From Vishniacozyma victoriae (Eukaryota; Basidiomycota; Tremellomycetes; Tremellales; Bulleribasidiaceae), in the NCBI GenBank assembly GCA_017654735.1, contig JADPYG010000088.1, positions 186,001-250,000 of the forward strand: a stretch of DNA of 64,000 nucleotides. The letters run 5' to 3'. Positions 24,962 through 35,128 of this stretch are shown in pieces. The notes beneath the pieces were generated by a model, which had not been told where the DNA came from, searched no databases, and was given only the letters and a program-made list of their open reading frames with translations. Position 1 is the stretch's first letter; every line of letters begins with the position of its first letter. Made by a program: the position numbers and the translations under genes.

Positions 24962-27564
24962 ATGGCAACTACATCAGGTGTACTACCGGTGGCTTCCATC
25001 GATGTGAGCTAGCTGCTACTATCTTCATTTGGCCAAGAGCTAATGAGACAGATCAATTACCCAGAAGAATTAAACCGAATTGAAGATTTCCTAACGCGCT
25101 TCGTAGCAGACTCTTCAGCCCGTAGACGCCAGCTCCCAGAGGATGATGATCAAGAAGCAGAAGATGAGGATCAGGAGGATGCAGATGCATTAGCAGATGC
25201 TGTTGATGATCTGGATGTCAACGGGGAGGAAAGGAGTAAAGCAAAGTACATGAGGGTATTGAGAAAAGTAGCAAATAGGCAATCTGCCGCTGTTGTCATC
25301 GATCTCAATGATGTTAAGGAGGTACGTTGTGGTCTTACAAGGACGATAACGAGGAGGGCTGACAAGTAGCACACTCACGACGCGTCGCTTCTTGTCAATA
25401 TCACGCGAAATACACGACGATATATCCAGCTTTTCGCAGAGGTTATCGACAAGATCATGCCTGAACCTGATCATGAGGTTGATCATACTACCGATGTTTT
25501 GGATGTTATTATGGATAGCAGGAGGATGCTCAATGAACAACTTACAAGTGGAGAGAATGGGGATCCCAACATCTTCCCTCCAGAGCTCATGAGGCGATAG
25601 TAAGTATTCACTACCTGTTGGGCTAGTGGCTGATGGATAGTAACGTCTACTTTAAACCTCCTCGCCGACATGAGGTCCTTGCTGTTCGAGCTGTACGAGG
25701 CGCTCACCTCGGTAAACTCATTACTGTCCGAGGTATCGTTACTCGAGTATCCGAAGTCAAGCCCCTCCTCCTCGTAAACGCCTACACATGCGATTCATGC
25801 GGTAATGAAATTTTCCAAGAAATCGCCCAGAAAACCTTCACTCCACTTACTGCCTGCCCATCTCAGCAGTGCCGAACGAACAATATCACTGGTGCGCTAC
25901 ATATGCAAACTCGAGCATCTCGATTTAGGCCATTCCAAGAAGTCAAGATTCAAGAAATGGCCGATCAGGTTCCTGTTGGACATATCCCCAGGTCAATGAC
26001 TATTCATTTATATGGTACTCTTACTCGAACAGTCAACCCTGGTGATGTCGTCAATATCTCTGGTATCTTCCTCCCAACACCATACACTGGTTTCCGAGCC
26101 ATCCGAGCTGGGTTATTACAAGATACTTTCCTCGAGGCGACACATGTACATCAATTAAAGAAACAATATCACGCTATGGAGATTACACCCGAGATTCAAG
26201 AGAAATGTGAAGAATTGAAGGAAGATCCAAATCTTTATTCCCGAATGGCCAACTCGATCGCACCCGAGATTTACGGTCATGAAGATGTCAAGAAGGCTTT
26301 ACTTCTACTTTTGATTGGAGGAGTTAGCAAGACTGTTGGAGATGGAATGAAGATTCGAGGAGATATCAATGTTTGCTTGATGGGTGATCCTGGTGTGGCT
26401 AAATCCCAATTGCTCAAGTACATGACCAAAGTCGCTCCCCGTGGTGTCTATACAACTGGTCGAGGATCCTCTGGAGTCGGTCTTACCGCTGCAGTCATGC
26501 GTGATCCCGTCACTGATGAGATGGTTCTGGGTGAGTTTAGCCACTTCACAAAAGGAGTAGAACTGATGAACAGAGGGAGGAGCTTTGGTTCTTGCCGACA
26601 ATGGTATCTGCTGTATCGATGAGTTTGACAAGATGGACGAATCGGACCGAACGGCCATTCACGAAGTTATGGAACAGCAAACCATTTCCATCTCGAAAGC
26701 TGGAATTACCACAACACTCAATGCCCGAACTTCCATCCTCGCAGCTGCGAACCCTCTGTACGGTCGATACAACCCCAAAATCTCGCCTGTCGAGAACATC
26801 AATCTCCCCGCCGCTCTATTATCTCGATTCGACGTCCTCTTCCTAATCCTCGACACACCTTCGCGAGAGGATGACGAGCGACTCGCCCAGCACGTTACCT
26901 ATGTTCATATGCACAGTACCCACCCCGAACTTGATTTCGAACCTGTCGAACCTACCACCATGCGACATTACATTGCAGCATGTAGGCGTGTCCGACCTAT
27001 CGTCCCACCTGCCATGTCTGAATACATTGTTTCATCCTACGTCCAACTTCGTAAACAACAAAAACAGGACGAAGCAGATGAAAAGAACTACTCTTATGTC
27101 TCTGCTCGAACACTTCTTGCGGTCCTACGTCTATCTCAGGCTTTGGCTCGATTACGACTTGATACAGTAGTCAAGCAAGATGATGTTGATGAGGCTTTAC
27201 GATTGATGGATGTATCGAAAGCAAGTTTGTATGAACATCAAGCAGGAAGGAATGGAGAGGATCAAACGGATACATCCAAGATTTTCAGGATCGTCAAGGA
27301 GATGGCTACTGGCCCAGGACGAAGGGAGAGGAGTACAGATGAAGATAATGCGGATGAGATGGAGGAATTGACGATGACGGAAGTTAGGTCCAGGGTATTG
27401 GCTAAAGGGTTCACAGAAACTCAACTTATGGATACCGTTCTCGAGGTATGTTGCCTTTGCAAGATGATGAGGATGAAACTGATGTATAGTACGAGAATAT
27501 GGGTGTATTGATGAGGACTGCAAATGGACAGAGAGTCCGATTCGTCAATCCTGACGAATACTAG
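24962..27564 (+). CDS. MCM7: DNA replication licensing factor MCM7
   Basis: Exons 24962-25003, 25052-25321, 25370-25599, 25641-26530, 26574-27445, 27490-27564; 792 aa. Subunit of the hexameric MCM2-7 replicative helicase. Visible: N-terminal zinc motif ([10 protein letters not shown] ... CPSQQC), OB region ending [20 protein letters not shown], Walker [21 protein letters not shown] (about residue 430), Walker [12 protein letters not shown], arginine finger [20 protein letters not shown], and C-terminal lid [20 protein letters not shown]. The N-terminal [17 protein letters not shown] and [20 protein letters not shown] identify MCM7 rather than another MCM. An acidic insert ([16 protein letters not shown]) follows residue 45. 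The last exon is 75 nt ([20 protein letters not shown]). Confidence 0.96.
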
Positions 27565-27894
27565 ATGTGTCTTGGGATCTTTTTGGGAATGAACTTGTTA
27601 GTTGGAGGTATACTTTGTACTGTCTACAATGCGCGATACGAATCTTGCATGAATTTCTGTTATTGCTATCCAGCAGAATTAAGTTTCTCATCTAGTTGAT
27701 TGGTTCGATGCCAGATGCTTCATGCTGTAGTGCCTGCCTACGTGTGTCTCAATATACAAAATCCGAAACAATACTGTTCAAGTCCCCCTTCCTCGTTCCT
27801 CTTTCATCGCCTTTCTTTTTCGTCACTTCTCTCATTCTAACATTCTCGTCTAGCCTTGTAGTCTGGCTGAACCGCCAGACCACTCGACCTGGAC
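27565..27894. other. Convergent 3' flanks of MCM7 and the DCAF7-like gene
   Basis: No gene seen; presumably the two 3' UTRs and terminators. Confidence 0.6.
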
Positions 27895-29403
27895 CTAGAC
27901 CGCCAGAACACTCAACCTGGACCCACTGACACATCCAACCCTATCCCCCGTATCGGTGAATGCAAGATTGTTGATCTCCGAACCTCCAGACCATGCTTTG
28001 ACCGGTAAGATCTCATTGGCAACTGCTGGGCTCGGTGTTCTCGGAATGGCGGGTGTAGTGGGTGGTGAGAGTGTGTACGATTTCGAATTCCTATTCTTCT
28101 TTGTTGCATGGGGGTCGATATCGTCTGGTGTGGGAAGGGGGTCGGTCAGGTCGTACATCAACAATTGGCTGTCGTCTCCTGTTTTATCAGTCTCGTGTTC
28201 TCAGAGAAGGGACGGATAGGGTAGCGTACCACACGAAGCAATCCATCCTCCTCCTGATATTGATGATCCGTTTCCACCCGAGCCCCACGCTATACCGCTG
28301 ACGGGTGCGCCGTGGCCTACTAATTCCGCGACTGGTTGTCCGGGACTGCGCATATCGAGTATGAGAACTTTTGATTCATCCATTCCGAAACACGCCAACA
28401 TGTGTCTGGGAGTCAGCTCCAATCTCTGAGCCGTTCAAACGAGGAAGCCAAAGAAGAGAGAAAGGAAAGGAGGGGGACTCACTGTTCGCGATTACTAAAT
28501 GATATCCTTGCCAGAGGGGTATCCGCCGCAGATTCATAGAGGATCGTACTATGCTCAAGCGTCCGTAAGTCGAATGCCCTCAATGATCCATCCGCACCGA
28601 CCGAGACAAAGATATCAGAAGAGTCTGGTAACCATGACCTACTCATCAGCTTTGTACTTTAAAAGAGTAAAGAGGGCCTTACAGGTCATAGACTGCCTTG
28701 TCGTGGGCTATTAATTGCGTAACGGCCGTTTGGTTTGTGATATCCCATAATGTTGCTGTGGTATCTATTGAGCATGTCACGACTGAATTTGGCGAGACTG
28801 CATTCCAGCTTAATGAGGTGATTGGAGGTAGACTCGTCGCAGGTAGCTTGCTCTAGTCATTAGTCGCATGTCCGATAATCTTTCCCTCGGGCTGCTTATC
28901 AACCAGTTGAAAGGTAGACTCACATTCGTCAAGACGGCTCTTGGATTTAAAGAATACCCTCCCCCACCCTGCCCATTTGACCATCCACGACCTACAAATC
29001 CCCCTCCTTGCTCATATCCCCCCTCTCCCATTTCCCATAATCGCAGCACATCCCCACTTGTAGCCAACAATTCACCCCTTCCACCACTTCCATCGTGCGG
29101 TAGAGAATCACGAGGTTCCCAAGCTACTTTCGTAGCTGGAACGTGGATACTTGATGAGGCTAGTAAATTGTAATCTTCCGATGGGGAGGCTTGGTCGACG
29201 ATAATGAGTTTATTGGAAGGAGCTGTGGAGTAGGTTGTGAGTGCGACTCGGTTTGGATGAATTGGGGAGTGGGAGAACGCGATCCCGTATAATGGATCTG
29301 GTTGTCAGTCTACTAATATGATGATTCATAAGTCTGAGAGGCAAGAGGAAAGGAAGGTGGACATACATTGAGAATCATAATGCTGCACAGGCGGTACCGA
29401 CAT
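27895..29403 (-). CDS. WD40 protein, DCAF7/WDR68/LWD1-like
   Basis: Exons 29367-29403, 28924-29297, 28683-28852, 28483-28638, 28230-28405, 27895-28178; 398 aa. Adaptor WD40 protein; DCAF7 homologues scaffold DYRK-family kinases and CUL4-DDB1 ligases. Diagnostic motifs in order: GELLATSGDVLRLWEMGEGG, SLSWNAVSPNSVVTCSIDTT, QLIAHDKAVYDL, DIFVSVGADGSLRAFDLRTL with LEHSTILYE, HMLACFGMDESKVLILDMRS, PVSGIAWGSGG, DDSQLLMYDLTDP, and SEINNLAFTDTGDRVGC. A Gly-rich insert (GGGFVGRGWSNGQGGGG) and a Ser/Pro insert near residue 330 are lineage-specific. At exon 3, acceptors TAG (28853) and AAG (28847) lie 6 nt apart and differ by two residues. Confidence 0.93.
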
Positions 29404-29802
29404 CTTGGCTGTCTCTCACTTGGTCGTCGCGCTTGAAGCTGCCTTATTAGAGGGTATCACAAGGGCTTGGCCCTGTGGTTTGTCCTTGGAGTGATACTGC
29501 AAGAGAGAAGGGGGAGTGATTTACTGAAGGAGGAGAAATGAGTCACGTCAAGTGTGCAGTGCAAGTTGCTTTGTGTGGTCAAGGCACCGGTTCGTGGCGG
29601 GCTATACCATCTGATTGAGAGGTCTCGTTGACGGGAATTTGAAGGGCTGTGAACTGGAGACGACCAAAGCAGGTGAAGTGCAGATGCTAGAATGAAATGA
29701 TATCACTGCATGATGACTATAACGATCGCGACTATAGACAACCCATTGTCCTAATTATACTTCTTGCGCCAATTCTACATTCTTCAGACTCAACTCTCCC
29801 AT
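29404..29802. other. Promoter region of the DCAF7-like gene
   Basis: No gene seen between the DCAF7-like start and the end of the ferritin-like gene. Confidence 0.6.
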
Positions 29803-30821
29803 CTAACCCATGAAAGAGGGGTTGGCGGTCCAAGCGTCAAAGTTCTTGACGATGAAGGCGGGGCCAGCAACGATGTTGTCGGTGGTGACATCAGCGGCGG
29901 AGGAGGCGGTGGAGACGACAACGTAAGAGATACCCTGGAGGGACTCGGGGACCATGGCCATGTGGTTGGCATCGAGCTGAACAGCGGCGGTTCCGACACC
30001 GTTGTAGAAGATGGCATACTCGACAGCATCACCCTGGGCAGAGTTGTCGAAGGTGAAGGTGGCGGTCTCTCCTGGGTTTCCGTTGTCAACGGTCAAAGCA
30101 CCGAAGGCCTTGACGGGAAGAGCGGGGTTGGTGGAGGGGCACGAGGTGATGAATGCGGAAGCAATGGTGTAAACCATGTCGAGACCGAGAGCGGTGTCGT
30201 AGGCGGAAGACCAAGGCTGGGCGTTGGAGACGGCAGATGATTGCCATGCCTGGTGTCGGGCCTCGGTGGTGAGGATGGTAGCGGCAATGGTGACGTAGGC
30301 GGGGTCAGAGATGTACTGAGCGGCACCGGCGTAGGCGGAGACACCGACGTTCTCGATCAAGGTAGCGAGCGAGATGAAGGACTTGACGTCTGTGTAGGGG
30401 CTGAGAGTCAGTTCAAGTCCCGACGGCATGAAAAGGGGCAACTGACAACTTGTACTCGCATGGCTGGGTAGCAGCGTCTCCGAGAGCTCCGGAGAGAAGA
30501 GAAACGTGGTCGCTCTCGTGGCCGGCGATCTGAGTGTATCGTCCTCGGACCCATGATGGGTAACCGGCAGCGGCAAAGTCTTCCTCGGAGAACTGGCCAA
30601 GAGCGTCGGAGCTGATTATCAGTTTGGGTCCTTGGAAAAAGAGAAGCGGAGACTCACTAGAACTTGTTCTCGAGGTGCTCGAGGGTCAAGGCGTACTGGA
30701 GGACAGTGGTGTCATCGATACCAGAGTTACCGGACATAGCTCGGGAGTAGATGGGGTAGGCGGTGGGCATAGCCATGGCACCCATGGCGCCGGCGAGAGT
30801 GAATAGAGATGCGGTCAACAT
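29803..30821 (-). CDS. Secreted ferritin-like (Rds1-type) stress protein
   Basis: Exons 30658-30821, 30447-30611, 29803-30400; 308 aa. Starts with a signal peptide (MLTASLFTLAGAMGAMAMPT). The four-helix ferritin-like fold is indicated by TVLQYALTLEHLENKFY, QIAGHESDHVSLLSGAL, LIENVGVSAYAGAAQYISD and ILTTEARHQAW, whose Glu and His residues sit as metal-ligand candidates. The C-terminal ~100 residues form a beta-rich domain (GETATFTFDNSAQGDAVEYA). Proteins of this type (fungal Rds1, Ferritin_2) are stress- or nutrient-induced; metal binding here is inferred. Codon use is strongly biased to C-ending codons, unlike neighbours, which suggests very high expression. A TATA box lies about 90 bases upstream. 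Confidence 0.9.
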
Positions 30822-31674
30822 TTTGATTTGGTTGGTTGGATTGGTTGGATTGGTTTAATTGATTGAAGTGAGGAGGTGGATGAGTAGAACTATCGACCGA
30901 ACATGACCCACTTATATACATATGATCCGGTAGTCGGGCAAGTATCGGCGAATTGAATCAGCACCCCACTTCTCATCGTTCCACTTGAGCGCCCCTGACG
31001 ACGCAGCATCGTACGAGCAATCAACTACCAAGAGAGGATAGTCAATCGGTCAGACTAATCTCGATCATAAGCAATGGGTGCCAGATCAGGAGATTCCAGT
31101 GGAAGCGGTGCCAATTTGGGCCAGGCCGATGATGTAGTGATGGCTTGGCCGGACGAGCGGAGGTCGATCACGTCGTTAAACCTCCACCCTAGAAAGGACA
31201 ACGGCGTCGTCCCACACTCGACCGAGTGTGCCCCTCTCGACCTAGGGCGTTCGGGCCGCATATCGAATTCATCAAAAGAAGCATTTAAGGTGGTGGTCTG
31301 AGATCCCGGTGATCTAACTACATTTGATGACGGCATGGAAGCCGGTCAAGAGGCGTCGCCCTTTCCCGTTCTCTGGGTAAGGCGTGATACGAGACACAGG
31401 GAATGATCGTATAATGACGACGTTGAGTGGGTCGGAAGGTGAGAAGGGCCCCCATCGAGTAACTTACAGGCATCGCCCAAGAGATCTGTAAAAAGAACAG
31501 ATTGTAAGGTTAATTAAAAGTGATCGAATTAAACTAATTACTACAAATAGTATTTACCAGAAGCATCGGCGATTGAGTGGTATTCCCTCAATTAACCTCC
31601 CCCTTGCCCTGTGGAATTATCGCTCAACTCTCTTTCTACTCATTTCCTACTTCCGGTAGTCCAGACGCCACCTC
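30822..31674. other. Divergent promoter region, ferritin-like / 2OG oxygenase
   Basis: No supported gene. Two ~80-95-codon frames at 31055-31336 overlap on opposite strands and lack homology or splice structure. Confidence 0.55.
30911..30918 (-). promoter_or_regulatory. TATA box candidate of the ferritin-like gene
   Basis: Minus-strand TATATAAG, about 90 bases upstream of the ATG at 30821; fits a regulated, strongly expressed gene. Confidence 0.5.
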
Positions 31675-32393
31675 ATGTCCGCCCCACCTTCTTTCCCCAC
31701 CCTCAAATCATTACCTAGCGCTACAGTCCAGACTATACTACCGAATCAGCTATACATCCTCGATCTCCTACCTGTAGCACAAGCAGAGAAATTACTAGGA
31801 TGGTGCAAGGCTCAACAGATGCAAGGACCAGTACCTGCCAAAAGGGGTGAAGCAGAACGGACAGCTAGTCAGTTGCACCTTAATCAGCCTCCATTGGACC
31901 CTAGAATAACGGGCTGAGACATCATCTAGGACGTTCAGCTCAAGAATCGCCCGAAATCGCTTCGGTTATTTTAAATCTATTGCTACCTCATATCCGATCG
32001 CTTGAACCTTGTCCTAAGCAGCCGCTACTCTCGCCTAATATCCGAGTTTACCATTATCCACCTGGCACCTATTTCAGGGGTCATTATGATCAACCTCAAT
32101 TAGATACCGCTAGTCGCAGATTGAGCTGTTGGACAGTATTGATCTACTTGGGGCAATGTGAAGGTGGAGGGACTTCTTTCTATCCTCATGGTCCTGGGTC
32201 AAAGTCGGGAGGGAAGAAGAAGACAAAGGCGAAAGAGGAGAAAGGCGGGCCAGAGAAGATCACAGTTGAGGCTAAAGCTGGGAGAGTACTGTTTCATTGG
32301 CATGGGGTAGCTGCGGGTGGTTGTATGCTGCATGAAGGGGACGAGGTGATCAGTGGGGACAAGTGGGTTCTGCGTACCGATGTGCTTTGGTAG
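31675..32393 (+). CDS. 2-oxoglutarate/Fe(II) oxygenase, prolyl 4-hydroxylase-like
   Basis: Exons 31675-31867 and 31930-32393; 218 aa. P4Hc-type double-stranded beta-helix: IRVYHYPPGTYFRGHYDQPQ contains the Fe-binding H-x-D, WTVLIYLGQCEGGGTSFYPH the core strand, and HGVAAGGCMLHEGDEVISGD the distal His, followed by KWVLRTDVLW with the 2OG-binding Lys. A Lys-rich insert (GGKKKTKAKEEKGG) splits the core strands. Related fungal enzymes hydroxylate proline or other residues; substrate unknown. No signal peptide, so cytosolic or nuclear. The N-terminal region before the intron (RGEAERTA) keeps the usual KxGEAxR pattern. Confidence 0.88.
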
Positions 32394-32536
32394 TCTGAAT
32401 GTACATAGCCAAGGATGCACGCGGTTCTCACGTGAAACTAGGCACACCCGCCGTTGACGTTGCGACTCTCAAGTCACTGCATAGAGAACGACCGTTCAGT
32501 ACAAACCGCATCCAATCGACTGACGCAGCAAGCAGT

Positions 32537-33433
32537 ATGATCCACGCAGTCCTCATCTTCAACAATCATGGCACGTCTACCCACTGTTTATCCTGTCGTG
32601 TAATATTAAAGCTAACAAACACAGGCAAACCCCGCTTATCCAAATTCTTTACATTAATCCCACCCCTAATCCAACAATCCCTAATCTCCCAAATCTTCTC
32701 TCTAATCTCAGACCGTCCGCAGGGTGTTTGCAATTTCTTAGATGCCCCCGAACTCGTCTTCCCCACGCCTGGAATGAGCAAGGAGAGGGAGGAGGAAGCT
32801 TTGAGAGAAAGAAAGTCGAATGGAAAGAGAAAGTTGGTTGGGGGGGATGATGATACTAGGGTTATTTATCGACATTATGCTACGCTCTATTTCGTGTATG
32901 TTCTTCAAACATCTTAAGATTGGGGTGAGTGCTGATGTCAGATTTGTGGTAGATGGGGCAGAGTCGGAACTTGGGATTCTGGATCTCATACAGGTACGTC
33001 GCGTTCACGTTTTCCCGATACTAAGCTGATATCAGGTATTCGTCGAATCGCTAGACAGGGCGTTCGAGAATGTGTGCGAGCTAGATCTAATCTTCCACTT
33101 TGACGAAGTGAGTCAAGCCGGAACGACCTGTCGAGACAAGCTGACCTCAGGTCCACTATGTCCTAGGTGAAATCATCCAAGGAGGTCTAGTCCTCGAAAC
33201 GAATATCAACGAAATTTCAGCATGTGGTAAGCTCACACATTCATCTGAATGTCTGGAATACAGCTGATGATGTAGTCCAATCATCAAGCCGGAATCGTAA
33301 AGCATCAGCAGCATCGGCGAATCCACTTATACCCTCCGCCCTAGCTAATCCAGCTTCATCAGCTGGACGGGTATTTGCCAGAGGAGGCAGTGCGGATGGT
33401 CCTAGGAAATGGCTTGCTGCTATGGGCGTGTAA
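32537..33433 (+). CDS. APS3: AP-3 adaptor complex sigma subunit
   Basis: Exons 32537-32570, 32625-32895, 32942-32993, 33036-33107, 33151-33226, 33276-33433; 220 aa. Small subunit of the AP-3 adaptor, which sorts cargo to the vacuole. Conserved: MIHAVLIFNNHG|KPRLSK, VIYRHYATLYFVFVVDGAES, ELGILDLIQVFVESLDRAFE, CELDLIFHFDEVHYVLGEII and GGLVLETNINEI. A basic insert follows the PxGMSKE segment. The first intron has a GC donor (GCACGT); it is 54 nt, free of stops and in frame, so retention would insert 18 residues. The C-terminal ~50 residues are a Ser/Ala-rich tail. Only 51 bases separate it from the convergent cyclin gene. Confidence 0.94.
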
Positions 33434-33484
33434 ATTGTGGACGTGTCAGTCTGGAGAAGGTTGTACAACAGATGCATATCATCA

Positions 33485-34989
33485 TTAATATCGTGGAGGA
33501 CTCATTGCTGATGCCGGCTCGGCGGTTGTGCTGTCTCCGAAAAGGTCATCCTCCTTTATCGAGTGTGTGGTTCCATTGGGCTCCTCGTGCGCCTTGGTAC
33601 CCTCCTGCAGTGGCACCTCTGCCATATCGTCGACGTTCATGGGTATGGTATCAACTGACGTGACGGGATTGGCTCCGACCTGGATTGCCCCATATTCGAC
33701 GGCGGGCGCTGGCAGCTTTGCGTCGACGCGCGCCGAGGATTCAGGGGCGTTGACCTGATATCTGCGCACGTATGGTTCAGTTGGCGGTGTTTCAGGTTCG
33801 GCCTACCGGTCAGTAAGCCCCATCTTGGACCTTGGGCGATGACTTACAGCGACGAAGGAGATCAGAGCCGGATCGATCAGGTCGGCTTTACAATACTCCA
33901 AGAAATGCTCCAAGCAGACTTGATATCAGCTCAATTTTCTATACCTAGCTCCAAGACTCACGTTTCACTTCCGCCAGGTCTGGTCCTTTTGCGCCTTCCT
34001 TCTCGTCAAATCGTATATCCAGCCCGAACCTTTCTGCTAATTCTGATCCAACAGCTGCAGCTCGTGAAAGCGGTATACGTTCCAATAATGCTATCAGCAG
34101 CACCAGGGTACTGAATGCCAATATTGGCGCAGGATGAAGGATGGGGAGAGGTGATGAATATCTGATCATCAGGTTTGCAATACGTGGGACATACGCTTCG
34201 TTCAATATTGCCCAACCTAATTCTGCCACCACAGCTTCAGAGAGCTTTTCAATAGATTGTGCCCTTTGCTCTGCTTGTTTACTTGATTCCGCTTGATTCA
34301 GGGGTAGGTCGTCTAATCCTCTTAGGGATCTCTGGAGGACTACCCAGGGTTGTTCAATACCCATGTCGAAACATAATGTTTCGAGGACGATCTCTTCGGT
34401 GGCTAATATATCTTTTTCCCATTTCTGATATGCCAAGGATGGCGGAGGCTGATTGTCAGCTTTGTTCTTCAAAGATATATATTGAACTTACAGGATTTTC
34501 CTGTTGACCTGGATGCCAGCCCTCTCCTGGTGTTTGGTTGAATCGGTCCAAACATGAATTACAGATATACCGAAGCTTCAAAGGTTCCTCCTCAATCTTT
34601 GAAGCTAGGAAGAGGATTGTTCCAGCTATCAGCTATTCATCAGCGCCCAACTTCGCGCTCGATATCAGGACTCACCTCCTCTGAGAAATCCTTGAATGAC
34701 CGGCGCATGTAGAAACGATGTAGTAATGTCGAAGCTACCGTCATGACTCCCCTTGCACCTTTATGATTCGGATCACGAGGGTCATACCTATGACCATGTC
34801 AGGTTCCAGTTATCGCATGGAGGAAACTTACAATCCCGCCCCTCGCCCAAGACCTCTGATATGATTGATGGTGATTTTACGTCTTTGAAGCTCTTTCTCG
34901 GATAACATTCCACCCAAGACGGAAGGTGTTTTGTGTAAATCTCCCTTGGTGAATAGCCATTGCTTCTCGACTATTGTGAGCTCTCTCAT
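33485..34989 (-). CDS. Transcription-associated cyclin (cyclin K/T-like)
   Basis: Exons 34832-34989, 34676-34787, 34492-34632, 34195-34448, 33962-34161, 33848-33918, 33485-33802; 417 aa. Cyclin partner of a CDK9/CDK12-type kinase that phosphorylates the RNA polymerase II CTD. Cyclin box 1: WLFTKGDLHKTPSVLGGM, ASTLLHRFYMRRSFKDFSEE, LIAGTILFLASKIEEEPLKL; second box from EKDILATEEIVLETLCFDMG. The C-terminal ~106 residues are disordered and acidic/Pro-rich. A 33-nt intron (34162-34194) is stop-free and in frame; removing it gives LNEAYSSPLPILHPAPILAF, which fits the cyclin fold better, but retention cannot be excluded. Divergent with GRS1 at 139 bases. Confidence 0.9.
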
Positions 34990-35128
34990 AGCTGCCTAAT
35001 GTCCTGGTAATGATATATGGTATTACAGGTCTATAAAGTGTAGTTGTCAAGTGGAGGGCGGAATCAAATTGAAGTCACGAAAAGTAAAGTACAACTCTCT
35101 CCTTAACTATTCAGTGATTATACGTTTG

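Noticed and set aside
27840..27915. Repeated ccgccagac/cactcgacctgg pieces that look like a small inverted/tandem repeat
   Set aside because: Only two imperfect copies, at the 3' end of the DCAF7-like gene; not enough to call an element.
31055..31336. Overlapping 75-93-codon frames on both strands
   Set aside because: Sense/antisense open frames without homology, splice signals or codon bias; probably chance in a GC-rich promoter.
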